Below, piece after piece: positions 1 through 9,900 of a DNA stretch of 23,136 nucleotides (position 1 is the first letter of the stretch; each line of letters begins with the position of its first letter). Location of the stretch: the NCBI GenBank assembly GCA_900769545.1, contig CAAGGZ010000085.1:1-23136 (forward strand). Reading direction: 5' to 3'. The DNA comes from Clostridia bacterium (GTDB taxonomy: Bacteria; Bacillota; Clostridia; Christensenellales; Borkfalkiaceae). The notes beneath the pieces were generated by a model. It was not told where the DNA came from. It did no database searches and saw nothing but the letters and a program-made list of their open reading frames with translations. A program made the translations under genes and the position numbers.

Positions 1-942
1 CCCCGTTTCGTTACCGTTCAAAAGCACGTATTCCCCCTTTTCGTCGGGAACAGCGATTCCGATACGGTCTGCATCGGGATCGGTTGCCATAACAAGGTCG
101 GGTTTATAGATTTCCGCATCACGCAAAGCAAGCGTCAACGCCGCCTTTTCTTCGGGGTTGGGATATGGACAAGTGGTAAAGTTCCCGTCGGGCATTTCTT
201 GCTCTTTGACGGTATTTACTTCCTTTATTCCAATTTCTTTTAAGATTGCCTGTACGTATTTTCTGCCCGTACCGTGCAAAGGCGAATAGACAATGCTCGG
301 CGCGTTTGCTTCCGTTATTTTCGTCAAGGAAAAGGCTTTTATCGCTTGTAAAAAGGCGATTTTTACGCTGTCGTCCATCACTTCAATCAGACTTTCGTTC
401 GGCGTAAAATCGTTGAAATAATCATATTCGTTGATTTTTTCCGTAATTGTTTTCGCCTCTTCGTCCGTGATTTGACAACCCAACGAATTATACACCTTAT
501 AGCCGTTATATTCTTTGGGGTTATGGCTCGCCGTAATGACAATACCTGCACTCGCTTTTAAATAGCGAACAGCAAAAGACAAAACAGGAGTTGGCGTAAG
601 TTCGGAAAACAGGTACGCTTTAATCCCTTTCGACGACATAATTTCCGCAGCCAAACGCGCAAACTCAGCCGATTTTTTACGGCTATCATACGCAATAACA
701 ATGCTATTTCCACCTGTTTCAAGAAGATATTCGGCAAGTCCAAACGTTGCCTTTCCAACGGTGTAAATATTCATTCGATTTGTTCCTGCTCCTATTACAC
801 CTCGTAAACCGCCTGTACCAAAAGATAACTCCTTATAAAATCCATCTTCAATTTCCTTTTCATTATCCTTAATCGCGTACAATTCAGATTTAATCTCGCA
901 ATCTTTAACTTTTTCTACCCATCTTTCAAATTCTTTCATCAT
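1..942 (-). CDS. Phosphoglucomutase/phosphomannomutase (alpha-D-phosphohexomutase superfamily), 3' end beyond left edge
   Basis: The first 314 residues are visible, and the reading frame is open to the left edge. The family interconverts hexose-1-phosphate and hexose-6-phosphate in the cytoplasm through a phosphoserine. Seen here: an FGTGGLRG segment at about residues 41-48 (substrate-binding start of domain 1), the catalytic loop TASHNP with Ser139 as the expected phosphoserine, and the metal-binding loop DPDADR at 288-293. The long N-terminal arm and the loop context (SHNPKEYNGYKVY) resemble the larger PgcA/PGM2-type enzymes, usually about 570-580 residues, so about 45 % of the protein is missing. 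The start is the first of two adjacent ATG codons, 8 nt after an AAGGA box. The gene is divergent from the AraC regulator. Whether it prefers glucose, mannose or pentose phosphates cannot be told from this part. Confidence 0.93.
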   Translation of the reverse strand, partial: MMKEFERWVEKVKDCEIKSELYAIKDNEKEIEDGFYKELSFGTGGLRGVIGAGTNRMNIYTVGKATFGLAEYLLETGGNSIVIAYDSRKKSAEFARLAAEIMSSKGIKAYLFSELTPTPVLSFAVRYLKASAGIVITASHNPKEYNGYKVYNSLGCQITDEEAKTITEKINEYDYFNDFTPNESLIEVMDDSVKIAFLQAIKAFSLTKITEANAPSIVYSPLHGTGRKYVQAILKEIGIKEVNTVKEQEMPDGNFTTCPYPNPEEKAALTLALRDAEIYKPDLVMATDPDADRIGIAVPDEKGEYVLLNGNETG

Positions 943-1005
943 CACTTTTTTCCTTTTTAATTTAAGCACCAATTTATGGATTTGTAACATTTCCCGCCTT
1001 ATACC

Positions 1006-1034
1006 TTGACTTTTCTTGTTGTTTTTGATATAAT
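1006..1034 (+). promoter_or_regulatory. Consensus sigma-A promoter of the AraC-family gene
   Basis: TTGACT (1006-1011) and a perfect TATAAT (1029-1034) are separated by exactly 17 nt. The predicted transcription start is near 1041, which leaves a leader of about 40 nt before the ATG at 1081. A GAGGT ribosome binding site lies at 1071-1075. No equally good promoter for the divergent phosphomutase was found in the 943-1080 spacer. Confidence 0.85.
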
Positions 1035-1080
1035 TGGGAAAATATTTTTTTAGATATACGTTCATTTTGCGAGGTATAAC

Positions 1081-1941
1081 ATGAAAACATTAAGTTTTAC
1101 AATCGATATCGACCAATATTCCGTCGACCATATAGAGGAAATTCATCTTAAATATCACATCAATACTTTTGATTTCCCAATGCTTCATACCCATAAAGAC
1201 TATTGGGAGTTTACCATTCTCACCGAAGGCTCTATACATAATATCCTCAATGGAAAGAAAGAAACTTATCAAGAAAATACCGTCTTTTTCTCTACCACGA
1301 ACGACGTGCATTGTTTAAAATCAAACACATCCGGTAATATTCGATATATCAATATCGCCATTAAGGAAGAATACTTATTAAAGCTATTAAATTTCCTTTC
1401 CCCTACCTTTACACAAACACTGATAGACGGCCCTCACGCTTTCCCGTTGCCATCAAGTACTATTTATAAAATTGAAAACCTACTCTATAAAGTCAATCTT
1501 TTGAAAAGAAATCAATTAAAAACAAGAAATGATTTACTGAATGCTGCCTTACTTTTAATTATACAGCATCTATTTAGCAGTAAAATTAACATTCTCGATG
1601 AATATCCTACAGCCGACCTTACGTGGAAACAACATTTATCGGATATTATGCAAAATCCAAACTTTCTTTCCTATACTGTCAACGATTTGTGCGAAAATTT
1701 AGGATATTCCAGAATGCAGTTAAACCGTCTTTTTAAAACACATTTCAACAAAACACCGCACGAATATCTAACAGCCTATAGACTCCGTTATGCAAAGAGC
1801 TTGTTAAGAAGTACCGACATGAAAATATTGGATATCGCTATGTCTACAGGCTACGCTACATTATCGCAATTTCAGCTTAACTTTAAAAAATATTTTGGCA
1901 TAACCCCTGCACAATATCGAAAAAACACTAAGGTTCTCTAA
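1081..1941 (+). CDS. AraC/XylS-family transcriptional regulator
   Basis: A 286-residue cytoplasmic DNA-binding regulator of the usual family length. Residues about 30-85 look like the AraC-type cupin sensor: an HTHKDYWEF stretch, then an NGKK turn and acidic and aromatic strands. This half normally binds a small effector such as a sugar. Residues about 185-282 form the paired helix-turn-helix region, with the first recognition unit around LCENLGYSRMQLNRLFK and the second around DIAMSTGYATLSQFQLNFKK, closed by the family signature GITPAQYRK. It is read from a strong promoter and ends in a stem-loop. It is divergent from the phosphomutase and convergent with the large glycan operon. By context it may sense a sugar and control one or both, but no operator could be identified. 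Confidence 0.93.
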   Translation: MKTLSFTIDIDQYSVDHIEEIHLKYHINTFDFPMLHTHKDYWEFTILTEGSIHNILNGKKETYQENTVFFSTTNDVHCLKSNTSGNIRYINIAIKEEYLLKLLNFLSPTFTQTLIDGPHAFPLPSSTIYKIENLLYKVNLLKRNQLKTRNDLLNAALLLIIQHLFSSKINILDEYPTADLTWKQHLSDIMQNPNFLSYTVNDLCENLGYSRMQLNRLFKTHFNKTPHEYLTAYRLRYAKSLLRSTDMKILDIAMSTGYATLSQFQLNFKKYFGITPAQYRKNTKVL

Positions 1942-1967
1942 TTTCTTTTCCCTTTACGAGCATCCAG

Positions 1968-2005
1968 AGCACACCCGCTATCCGTGGCGTGTGCTTTATA
2001 TTTTT
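1968..2005 (+). terminator. Probable intrinsic terminator after the AraC-family gene
   Basis: The arm AGCACAC (1968-1974) pairs with GTGTGCT (1989-1995). Two more C-G pairs are possible inside with a bulge. The stem is followed on the plus strand by a T-rich tract (1996-2005). On the minus strand no T tract follows the stem, so it serves the AraC transcript better than the convergent GH20-like transcript. Confidence 0.65.
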
Positions 2006-2007
2006 CC

Positions 2008-3900
2008 TCAAGCAAAAAACACTTTAATAACACTCTGCTTCTTTGAGAGTTCAATATTATTGAAATGCTCTATTCCGTCTTCATAACCCATAGTGGCAAA
2101 ACGAGTATCGTTATAAAGAATATTTTCGGCATTTTCCACTCTGCCCGAAAGCGTCTCCACCCTACAAGCCGTTTGCTTTTCACCTCTTGTCGTATGTCGG
2201 AAATTGATAGGATATAAAGCGCTTTCACCGCGTATGGAGAATAAAATATACTCTATTTTCTTATCTTCCGTACGAATACGGAGCGTATAACAGCCACCAA
2301 GTTCAAAACCTACGACACTGGGTTTAATTCCACCTTTATACAGTAGTTTCTCCTCTGACTCCTCGGCAAATTTCGCCCAAATTTCCGCACGCGGCGTCCC
2401 AAAGCCGTCGTGCAACATAAGCTCCGTATACAATACCCCTGCCGCTTCCGTCGTTTTTACCTGTTCATAAATTTGCGACAATTTTTGTTTATAGCCGCAA
2501 TGTTTGCTCTCAAATGCATTGCCGCAACTAACAATCCCACTACGGTATTTTTTCCACAGCCTATTTTCATTTTTCTCTAATTCCTCATACCCATGTATGA
2601 GTTCATCAAGTTGTTGAAGCACATATTGCTCGTTTTTCACATTAGAATCATAGGAGTCAAAAATATACGTTCCGAGTTTTTCTAATTGCAAGCCTAAAGC
2701 AAATTCCAAATAATAGTCGTAAATATCCGTAACGACGTCTTTTTGCGCTCCTCTCGCTTCTTCTATGCCTTTTTTCAAAATCGGCAATGCAAAACAAACA
2801 CTATTGCGTAAAATCATTTTCGCCAAATTGTCATTTTCACAAACATTTATAACGTCGGTATATCCACCATAAAAGGAAGGAGCTTGTAATGAAAGTAAGC
2901 ATTTCGCGCAAGTCTCTGAACCTACCATTTCCCGATATATGCGTACTCTATCCGATTCCGTTTTGATTTCTCCATTCCACTTTTTACCCACGTAAGCGAT
3001 TAAAGGATACGTCCCCAGATAAAAGCGGTCAGATTTTTCCCAAGAGGTAAGAATTGCCCCCAAAGGGCTATGTTTTTGCGCATATTCCGTCAAAGTATCT
3101 ACGTTATACGTACACGAACCACCATTTGCGTAAGCGCAAAACATATACTGAAAACCCAATTTATCGTAATATGCAAACCAATCTTTTTTAATTCGATTTG
3201 TCCAATGTCCACTCGGCTCATCTGTGACAAAATAGTAGTTCCAATTACACAAAATAATATCACGAGGCAATCTGTCAACAATGTCGGCATACTCAAAAAA
3301 GTCATCCCACATCAACATAGTTTTGCCCATATTTTTGATAAGGTGATAACTGTGCATTACGTGTTTATAAAACAAGTCTGCTTTGGTTTTTCCCTTTTCA
3401 ATTTGAGCTTTACAGCGATCGCACACCGCAAAATCAAACGGCTCGTCAAGCCCCATATGCACATATTTACTATGAAATAATTTACATACGTCCGTAATGT
3501 ATTTATCCATTAGTTCGTACAAACGAGGATTCGACGTGCAACCGCATGCGCCCAATTCAAAAGGAGACAATCCTCTGCCAACCGTCGCCCCGTCTTTACA
3601 TTCCGAAACGTCCGCAAACTGAGGATATTGCATAAATTTTTCCAAATGCCCTAAATTTTCAAAAGCAGGAATCACCTCGATACCTTGCGTCTCCGCATAG
3701 ACAACAAGTTCGGATATTTCTTCGAAAGAATAACTTTCATGCTCGCTAAAAAAGGCCGTATCTTCCGTTCGTACAGCGTTTTCCAAATACATAATAAGCG
3801 CATTATAGCCGCTATTTTTCGCAAGATCAATATAACGTTTTATATACTCCACCGTTTCTTTTTGTCTTGCAATATCAATTTGTAAACAAATCAGTTTCAT
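2008..3900 (-). CDS. Glycoside hydrolase family 20-like protein (putative exo-beta-N-acetylhexosaminidase), cytoplasmic
   Basis: A 630-residue protein without signal peptide or membrane segment, so probably intracellular. The N-terminal half has the (beta/alpha)8 pattern of GH20: strand ends such as GYNALIMYLEN (about 31-41), IEVIPAFENLGH (74-85), and the hallmark YVHMGLDEP with Asp152-Glu153. In GH20 this Asp-Glu pair positions the substrate acetamido group and acts as general acid. MWDD (197-200) and CNWNYY (218-223) fit later active-site strands. GH20 enzymes remove terminal beta-linked GlcNAc or GalNAc; the actual substrate is not shown. The C-terminal half (about 380-630) is helical and then beta-rich and not recognised. 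It is the last operon gene, 79 nt after the giant protein gene, with a weak ribosome binding site. Cysteines cluster near the active site (C101, C119, C121, C160, C163). Confidence 0.8.
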   Translation of the reverse strand: MKLICLQIDIARQKETVEYIKRYIDLAKNSGYNALIMYLENAVRTEDTAFFSEHESYSFEEISELVVYAETQGIEVIPAFENLGHLEKFMQYPQFADVSECKDGATVGRGLSPFELGACGCTSNPRLYELMDKYITDVCKLFHSKYVHMGLDEPFDFAVCDRCKAQIEKGKTKADLFYKHVMHSYHLIKNMGKTMLMWDDFFEYADIVDRLPRDIILCNWNYYFVTDEPSGHWTNRIKKDWFAYYDKLGFQYMFCAYANGGSCTYNVDTLTEYAQKHSPLGAILTSWEKSDRFYLGTYPLIAYVGKKWNGEIKTESDRVRIYREMVGSETCAKCLLSLQAPSFYGGYTDVINVCENDNLAKMILRNSVCFALPILKKGIEEARGAQKDVVTDIYDYYLEFALGLQLEKLGTYIFDSYDSNVKNEQYVLQQLDELIHGYEELEKNENRLWKKYRSGIVSCGNAFESKHCGYKQKLSQIYEQVKTTEAAGVLYTELMLHDGFGTPRAEIWAKFAEESEEKLLYKGGIKPSVVGFELGGCYTLRIRTEDKKIEYILFSIRGESALYPINFRHTTRGEKQTACRVETLSGRVENAENILYNDTRFATMGYEDGIEHFNNIELSKKQSVIKVFFA

Positions 3901-3936
3901 TTTCAGCCCATCACTACCAATTAAACGATAGAGTGG

Positions 3937-3960
3937 AAGTGGGCGCTGATACGCCCACTT
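3937..3960 (-). other. Perfect 9-bp intercistronic hairpin
   Basis: AAGTGGGCG (3937-3945) and CGCCCACTT (3952-3960) are exact inverted repeats around a 6-nt loop. The hairpin lies in the 79-nt gap between the giant secreted protein gene and the GH20-like gene. On the minus (transcribed) strand no U run follows, so it is not a standard intrinsic terminator. An RNA stability or processing element, or a leaky terminator that lowers expression of the last gene, is more likely. Confidence 0.7.
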
Positions 3961-3979
3961 CGCTAATATCTATCTTGAT

Positions 3980-6900
3980 TTATGCAAGATTATCGATAAC
4001 GCCGTCCTTAAGATTATTCGTTCCGATTATCGTTCCGTCGTTGCAAACCCAGCCTTGACCTTCAGCAAAGCGTGTAACACCGAGCGCTTTTGCATCCGTA
4101 ATAATCTGCGACAAGGAGTCTGTTACCGTCGAACCAGAAACCGTCGTTACCGTCAATGTCTTATTACCCGTATAACCCGAATTAAATAAAACTTGATTCA
4201 AGTAACGAATCGTCAGCGATTCTTTTTGAATACGAGCCTTCAACGTTGCGTCCGTCGTCGCGTTCAATGCCGATTGAATATAGCCATACCATTCCGTCAA
4301 CATGGCGTTGCTACTACTCGTGCCCCAATACGACTTATTAAACAAGGAATCACGCGTCATGTGGCCGCCACGCATATTTGTCGCAATCGTCTCATAATGC
4401 GCCTGCTGTGCTTCAAGTAATTGCAACATATAAGGCGCAGCCGCTTCGCCATAGTATGCTTTCATAAAGTTTTCAATCAGTGTATCTACGTCCGCATAAA
4501 CGTTTTTCGCCAATTCAGCTTTCAAGTACACCTTCAATTCTGCCCAGTCCGTTGTATCGGCTTCTCCAGAACCTTGGTCGTAAATACCCGTTGCGCCTGC
4601 ATTTACGTATGCTTGATATTTACTCTGCATATTCGTAATCGTATCCAAAGGTACAAAGTAGTTATCAAAGTACACCGAATAATTCCAAATATACAACTCG
4701 TCCGCTTTTTCGCTCCAAGCCGTAATTTGTTCCATATACCAAGCGTTGGTGTGACCATCGCTATCGGCAAACGTTGTATCATCAAAACCATAATAGTAGT
4801 TCATTCCAATCGGCGCAACCATTACGGTAAAGCCTACGTTCGTTTGAGGAACAAAATCCGTCGTAGGCGCTTCATACGTAGCGTTATAAGCCAAAAGCAT
4901 AAGATTTATCTTTCTGGAAATTTGTCCATTCAAATTCGCTGCAACTTTATTCATAAATGCAACGTAGTCATTTGCTGTAAATCCGTTATCCTTGTAATCG
5001 GGTGCGGAGAACTGCCAAACGTCTACAGAGGAGTTTTCATTTATCATTGCCGCAAATTCATTTGCTACTACTAAAGCGATTGCATCACCATAGGTTGCAA
5101 TATCCAACGTCTTAAACGACTGATCGTTTGCATCCGTTTTCGTTACGAACCATTCGGGATGTTGTGCAACCGTACCGCTTGCGCCGTATTTTTCTTCGCT
5201 GATTACCGTCAAGAAGTTATGCCATGCGCCGCCGCCTATTTGCGAATAAATATTAGAATAAGCGAGTCTATTGATATAATCCCAATTATAATCGCCATTT
5301 ACGCTGTCCGTAAGCAAACCATCTACTGCCCAAGCATATTCGATGGAAGGATTCAACACTACCGTTTCAGCATCTCCAATCGAAGGATTTTCATTGGTAT
5401 AGCTCATTACGTCATCGGTATAGAACTCTACGCCAAAATACGTATTCAGGAAACCGTATACCGCATTATACATTCCATCTCTTGTCGTAGCGTAAAGCGC
5501 AACGTGGCTACCCACCTTTTGCATAATGTAACCAGTTTCTGTCGTAAGCAAGTTTGTATCCACTTCCGAAGCAGCCAACGTACCAAGAATTAAATATCTT
5601 CTATTGGCATCTAATTCGCCGATATTATTATAGTATTCAACGAGAAGCTCTACGCCTGTGATTTCTTTGATGATATTAGAAAGTTCCAAAGCAGCCTGCT
5701 TGGTTTGCGTTGTCTTATCCGATTGCAACATAGCAATCGCCTTGATTTGACTTGCGGTATACGTACCATGTACGCCGCGAAGCTCCGTCACATAGAAGGT
5801 TGCGCCTGCATCGTTATACCAATTTGCAAGTACGGCATTCAGCGTTGTACCCGTATAAGTAAGCTTTGTTTCTTCCGTACCGTTCACAAAAACCTTCCAC
5901 GCATTCGAGCCCTGATTTACCAAACGTACCGCAATCCATTTGTTCGGAGTCTGAATATAGCCTGCCCAGCTACCGTACAAAATCCAACTGCTGGATTGAA
6001 TCTGGAAGTTTACTTCCGCATAGGAAGAAATATCAATCGCTGCAAAATCGCCTTTTGCCAAGCCGTCTTTACGGTATACGTTATCATACCCATCGGGTGC
6101 AGAAACGTCCGTCGTCGTATAAACGGTGGTACAGGTAAGGTTACTAATCTTTACGTCACAATTTACACCCATAGGCACGCCGCGAAGCTCCGTCACATAA
6201 ATATTTGCGCCGTTATACCACGGTTGAAGAATGGTCGCAATGGAGTTGCCCGTATAGGTAATCGTATAAGGATTTGCAACAGCAGAACCCGTATATACGT
6301 CGCCGTAAACGCTTACCGTCCAACTATTGTTACCATTGTTGTTCATAACAACCGTCGCCCAATCGGTGTAGCTTTCTTTAAAGTAAACCGTCCAACCGTT
6401 AATCAAGAAATATTTTTCCGATTTAAGAGCAAAACGAACTTCCAAATAACCGCTTAAATCCGTTGTCGATTTCTTATTCGTATCAAACGTACCGCCCACC
6501 TTGTACACACTTTCAAAGCCATCGGGAGCAACCGCCGTCGAGTCCAACGTTACGTCAGATTTCAACACGCAAGCATCAATTACTACTGTATTATCAATTT
6601 CACTTTTAACGCCACGAACGTCCGTCATATAAAACGTTTCTCCAGTAGCGTTGTACCAAGACAAAAGAACGTCTTGCAACGTAGAACCATTGTAAGTAGC
6701 CGTAAACGGATCTGCGCCAGAAACTGCATCTTCCGCATAAACCGTCACGTTCCAAGTATTCGCAGCCGTTTGGCACATTTTTACTGCAACCCATTCGTCG
6801 GGTACATGTACATAACTACCCCAACCGCCAAACAATATCCAGCTAGATGATTTGAATGCAAAACGAACTTCCAAATAAGCAGAAATGTCAATCGTTTCAA

Positions 6901-9900
6901 AAAATTCTCCTACTCGAACGCCATCGCTGTTAGCGGTAGTAGCAGGCACCCCTGCTACTACGTTTTCATAACCGTTGGGTACAGTTACCGCATTCGTTTG
7001 CACAAAGCCAACAGCGCCGTTATCCGTTACTTGTTCACCCCACAAAATCGTATCTTCCGGCGTTTCAAGGGCAACGGGTTGCTCCGTAATTTCAGGTACT
7101 TCCACTACGGGAGTATCTTTTTTAACGCCGCGAAGCTCGGTGACGTACGCATTCGTAGAAGCATCGCCGTAATAATTTGCCAACATTGCCTTCAACGTCG
7201 AACCGCTTACCGTTGCCGTGAAAGGAGATTCCGAGGTAATCGCACCATTCGTATTTTGCGCTTGCGTATACCACGACAAAGCCCACGTACCGTTATTATT
7301 ATTCACAAGCACAACCTTCGTCCAATCCTTATGCGCATAATAGGTCGTCCAACTGTTATTGAGCACCATCCAACCGCTGTTCAACTTAATCCAGAAACGA
7401 ACTTCTTCATATTGACTAAGATTGATATTCGCAAATGCACCAGAAGTCAAATCCGTTTTCTCGTAAACGTTTTCAAACTTGTCAGGCGCTTCATTTTCCG
7501 TTACGGTTGCATTACCAAGCGCGGAATTGATAATTTTATCACCCCAAACGGGCGTAGTATCCAAGGTTGCGCGTACTTCCGTCGAATAAACCGTAATAGA
7601 ACCTGCGTCGCTGTAGAACTTATTAAGCGCTTCTTGCAACGTGTTGCCACTTACTGCTTCTTCATAATAGCTCGCACCACCGATGCTCACATCAATACGT
7701 AAAGTCCAACTACCGTTTTCATCTTTAGTAAGTGTCCAAGGAATCCAATCGCGTTTGTCGTAATACGTTCCCCAACCGCCAAACAAAATCCAACTGCTCG
7801 CTTTCAACTGGAAGCGAATTTCACTATAATCCGCAAGACTGATGGCAGCGAAATCGCCCTTCGCTAAACCAGATTTGGAAGCTACGGATTGATAGCCCAC
7901 TGCCGTAGCATCAACGATTTTCGTTGCGCTCGTCAATGCGGAATCCGCTATCTTTTCGCCCCAAAGTTCTACGCCCTCAACTTCAGCGCGAAGCTCGGTC
8001 ACATAAGTCGTCGAGCCACTGGTTTCCCAAGCAGAAAGGATCTCATTGAGCGTGCTGCCCGAATAGGTCACTGTGTAAGGATTTGCAACTGCGGAACCCG
8101 TAAATACGTCACCGTATACGTTTACCGTCCACGTGCCGTCGCTGTTATTCGTCATAATAACGGGCGCCCAATCGTTATAACTTTCTTTGAAATAAACGCT
8201 CCAACCGCTGATGAGGAAATATTTTGTGGTCTTCACCGCAAAGCGCACTTCGGAATACCCACTAATATCCAACGTGGATTTAATCGCCTTAATATTCCCA
8301 CTCGTCAAATAGACCGCTTCAAATCCGTCGGGCGCAGCAATTGTCGTATCCAAGGTCGCGCCCGAAGCAACTGCACATTTGTCAATTACTGCACCCCAAG
8401 GCCCTGCGGGTTCTGCGGGTTGTTCTTCTTCAACTTCTTTTGCGACACCACGGATTTCGGTAATATAAATGGTGAAACTGCCTGCATCGGTGTACCATTT
8501 CGCCAAAACTTCATTTAACGTCGTGCCGTTTGGACAGGTAACTGCTTTTCCGTTTACGGTAACCGACCAGCTGCCATCGCCGTTATTTACCATTTCAACG
8601 GGCAACCACGTATTTCTCACGTCGATATAAGAGCTCCAACCATCAAACAAAATCCAGCTGTTTGCCTTCATTTGGAAGCGTACCGTTTCATAACCGGAAA
8701 TATCCGTCGCCACAAAATCGCCTTTTGCAAAACCGCTCTGGCTGTAAACCTTTTCAAAGCCAACGGGCGCAGGTTCACTCGTCACTACGCTAGAATTTTT
8801 AAGTGCTTGCGCTACGACTTCCGTTTCATTGCTCTCTACTTCCACGCCGTACACTTCGGTTGCATACGTCGTATAAGAGCCAAAGGTAACGAAAGACATC
8901 GCTTCCGCAACCGTCGTTGCCGTAATATCTGTCTTTTGATAGCTATTTACCCAAGCGCTGCCATTGAATACGGGACCATGAACCGTAACCGTCCACGAAC
9001 CGTTCTCCTGCTTATCCATAACGATTTGCATCCAATCGTTTGCGTCGCTGTAAATAGACCAACCACTCAACAAGAAGTAGCCGCTCATCTTTGCCGCAAA
9101 ACGTACAGACGTACAGTTTGCAATCGTCGTCGTTGCCCACGTCATAGCACCTACATTGACGTTGTTATATCCATAAGGCGCAGGCGCACTTCCCGCCGTT
9201 GCGTCCGTAATCCCGCTATCCGCAATCTTCGTCCACTCTGCGGTATCATCATAAACCGTTTCATAATCGGTTGCGTAATAGGTCGTATCTGCAGTAACCG
9301 TTTCAAATTCTTTATTCCAAGAATTTACCGTGCCCGCAAGCGTAGAAGACGCGCCATAGACAAACTTGTTGCTTACGTCTGCGCCAGCTTTAACAAATTT
9401 CTTGATTTGGTCATTTTCCGTAGCGAAAACAATTTCTTTATACGTAGCCGTCGCATCCGTCGTCTTTACACAGTTGGATACAAATGCTCCCACTTCTGCG
9501 ACGAACGCAGTTTTGCTATTATCGGTGTGCAAAATACAGTTTTCCACGCGCGCAATTCTCTTACTAGTTGCCGCAATAGCGTTAGCTGCCGCCTCCGAAT
9601 AGGTATAATGAACGGTAAGTCCATCTACCAAACCGCCGTTCATCGAAGCGATAACGGAAGCGCTTGCCGTAACGTCCATATCGGTAAGCGTACCCGAAAA
9701 AGAGCTAAACAACGATACCCCGTTAAGCGTAATCGCTTTGCCATTACCGTTCAGTACGCCCGTAAATTCATTTGCATACGCTGTCGATACGCTAATATCA
9801 TTCGCAAGATAATACTTGCCGTTCGCACTCATTGCAGCAAAATCAGCCACACTCTTTATCGCCGTGTAACCTTGAAGCTCAAGGCTCTTCACGGTATACG

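Noticed and set aside
943..1005. Minus-strand promoter for the phosphomutase (TTACAA...TAAATT)
   Set aside because: Only partial matches to consensus, and the predicted transcription start would fall on the ribosome binding site.
3937..3960. Hairpin called as intrinsic terminator of the operon before the GH20-like gene
   Set aside because: The stem is perfect, but no U tract follows on the transcribed strand, and the GH20-like gene has no visible promoter of its own in the 79-nt gap. It is kept as a hairpin of unknown role.
5765..9241. CRISPR array or transposon-derived repeats
   Set aside because: The repeats are about 400-450 bp, in frame and diverged in DNA while conserved in protein. 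There are no short identical repeats with unique spacers, no terminal inverted repeats and no transposase.
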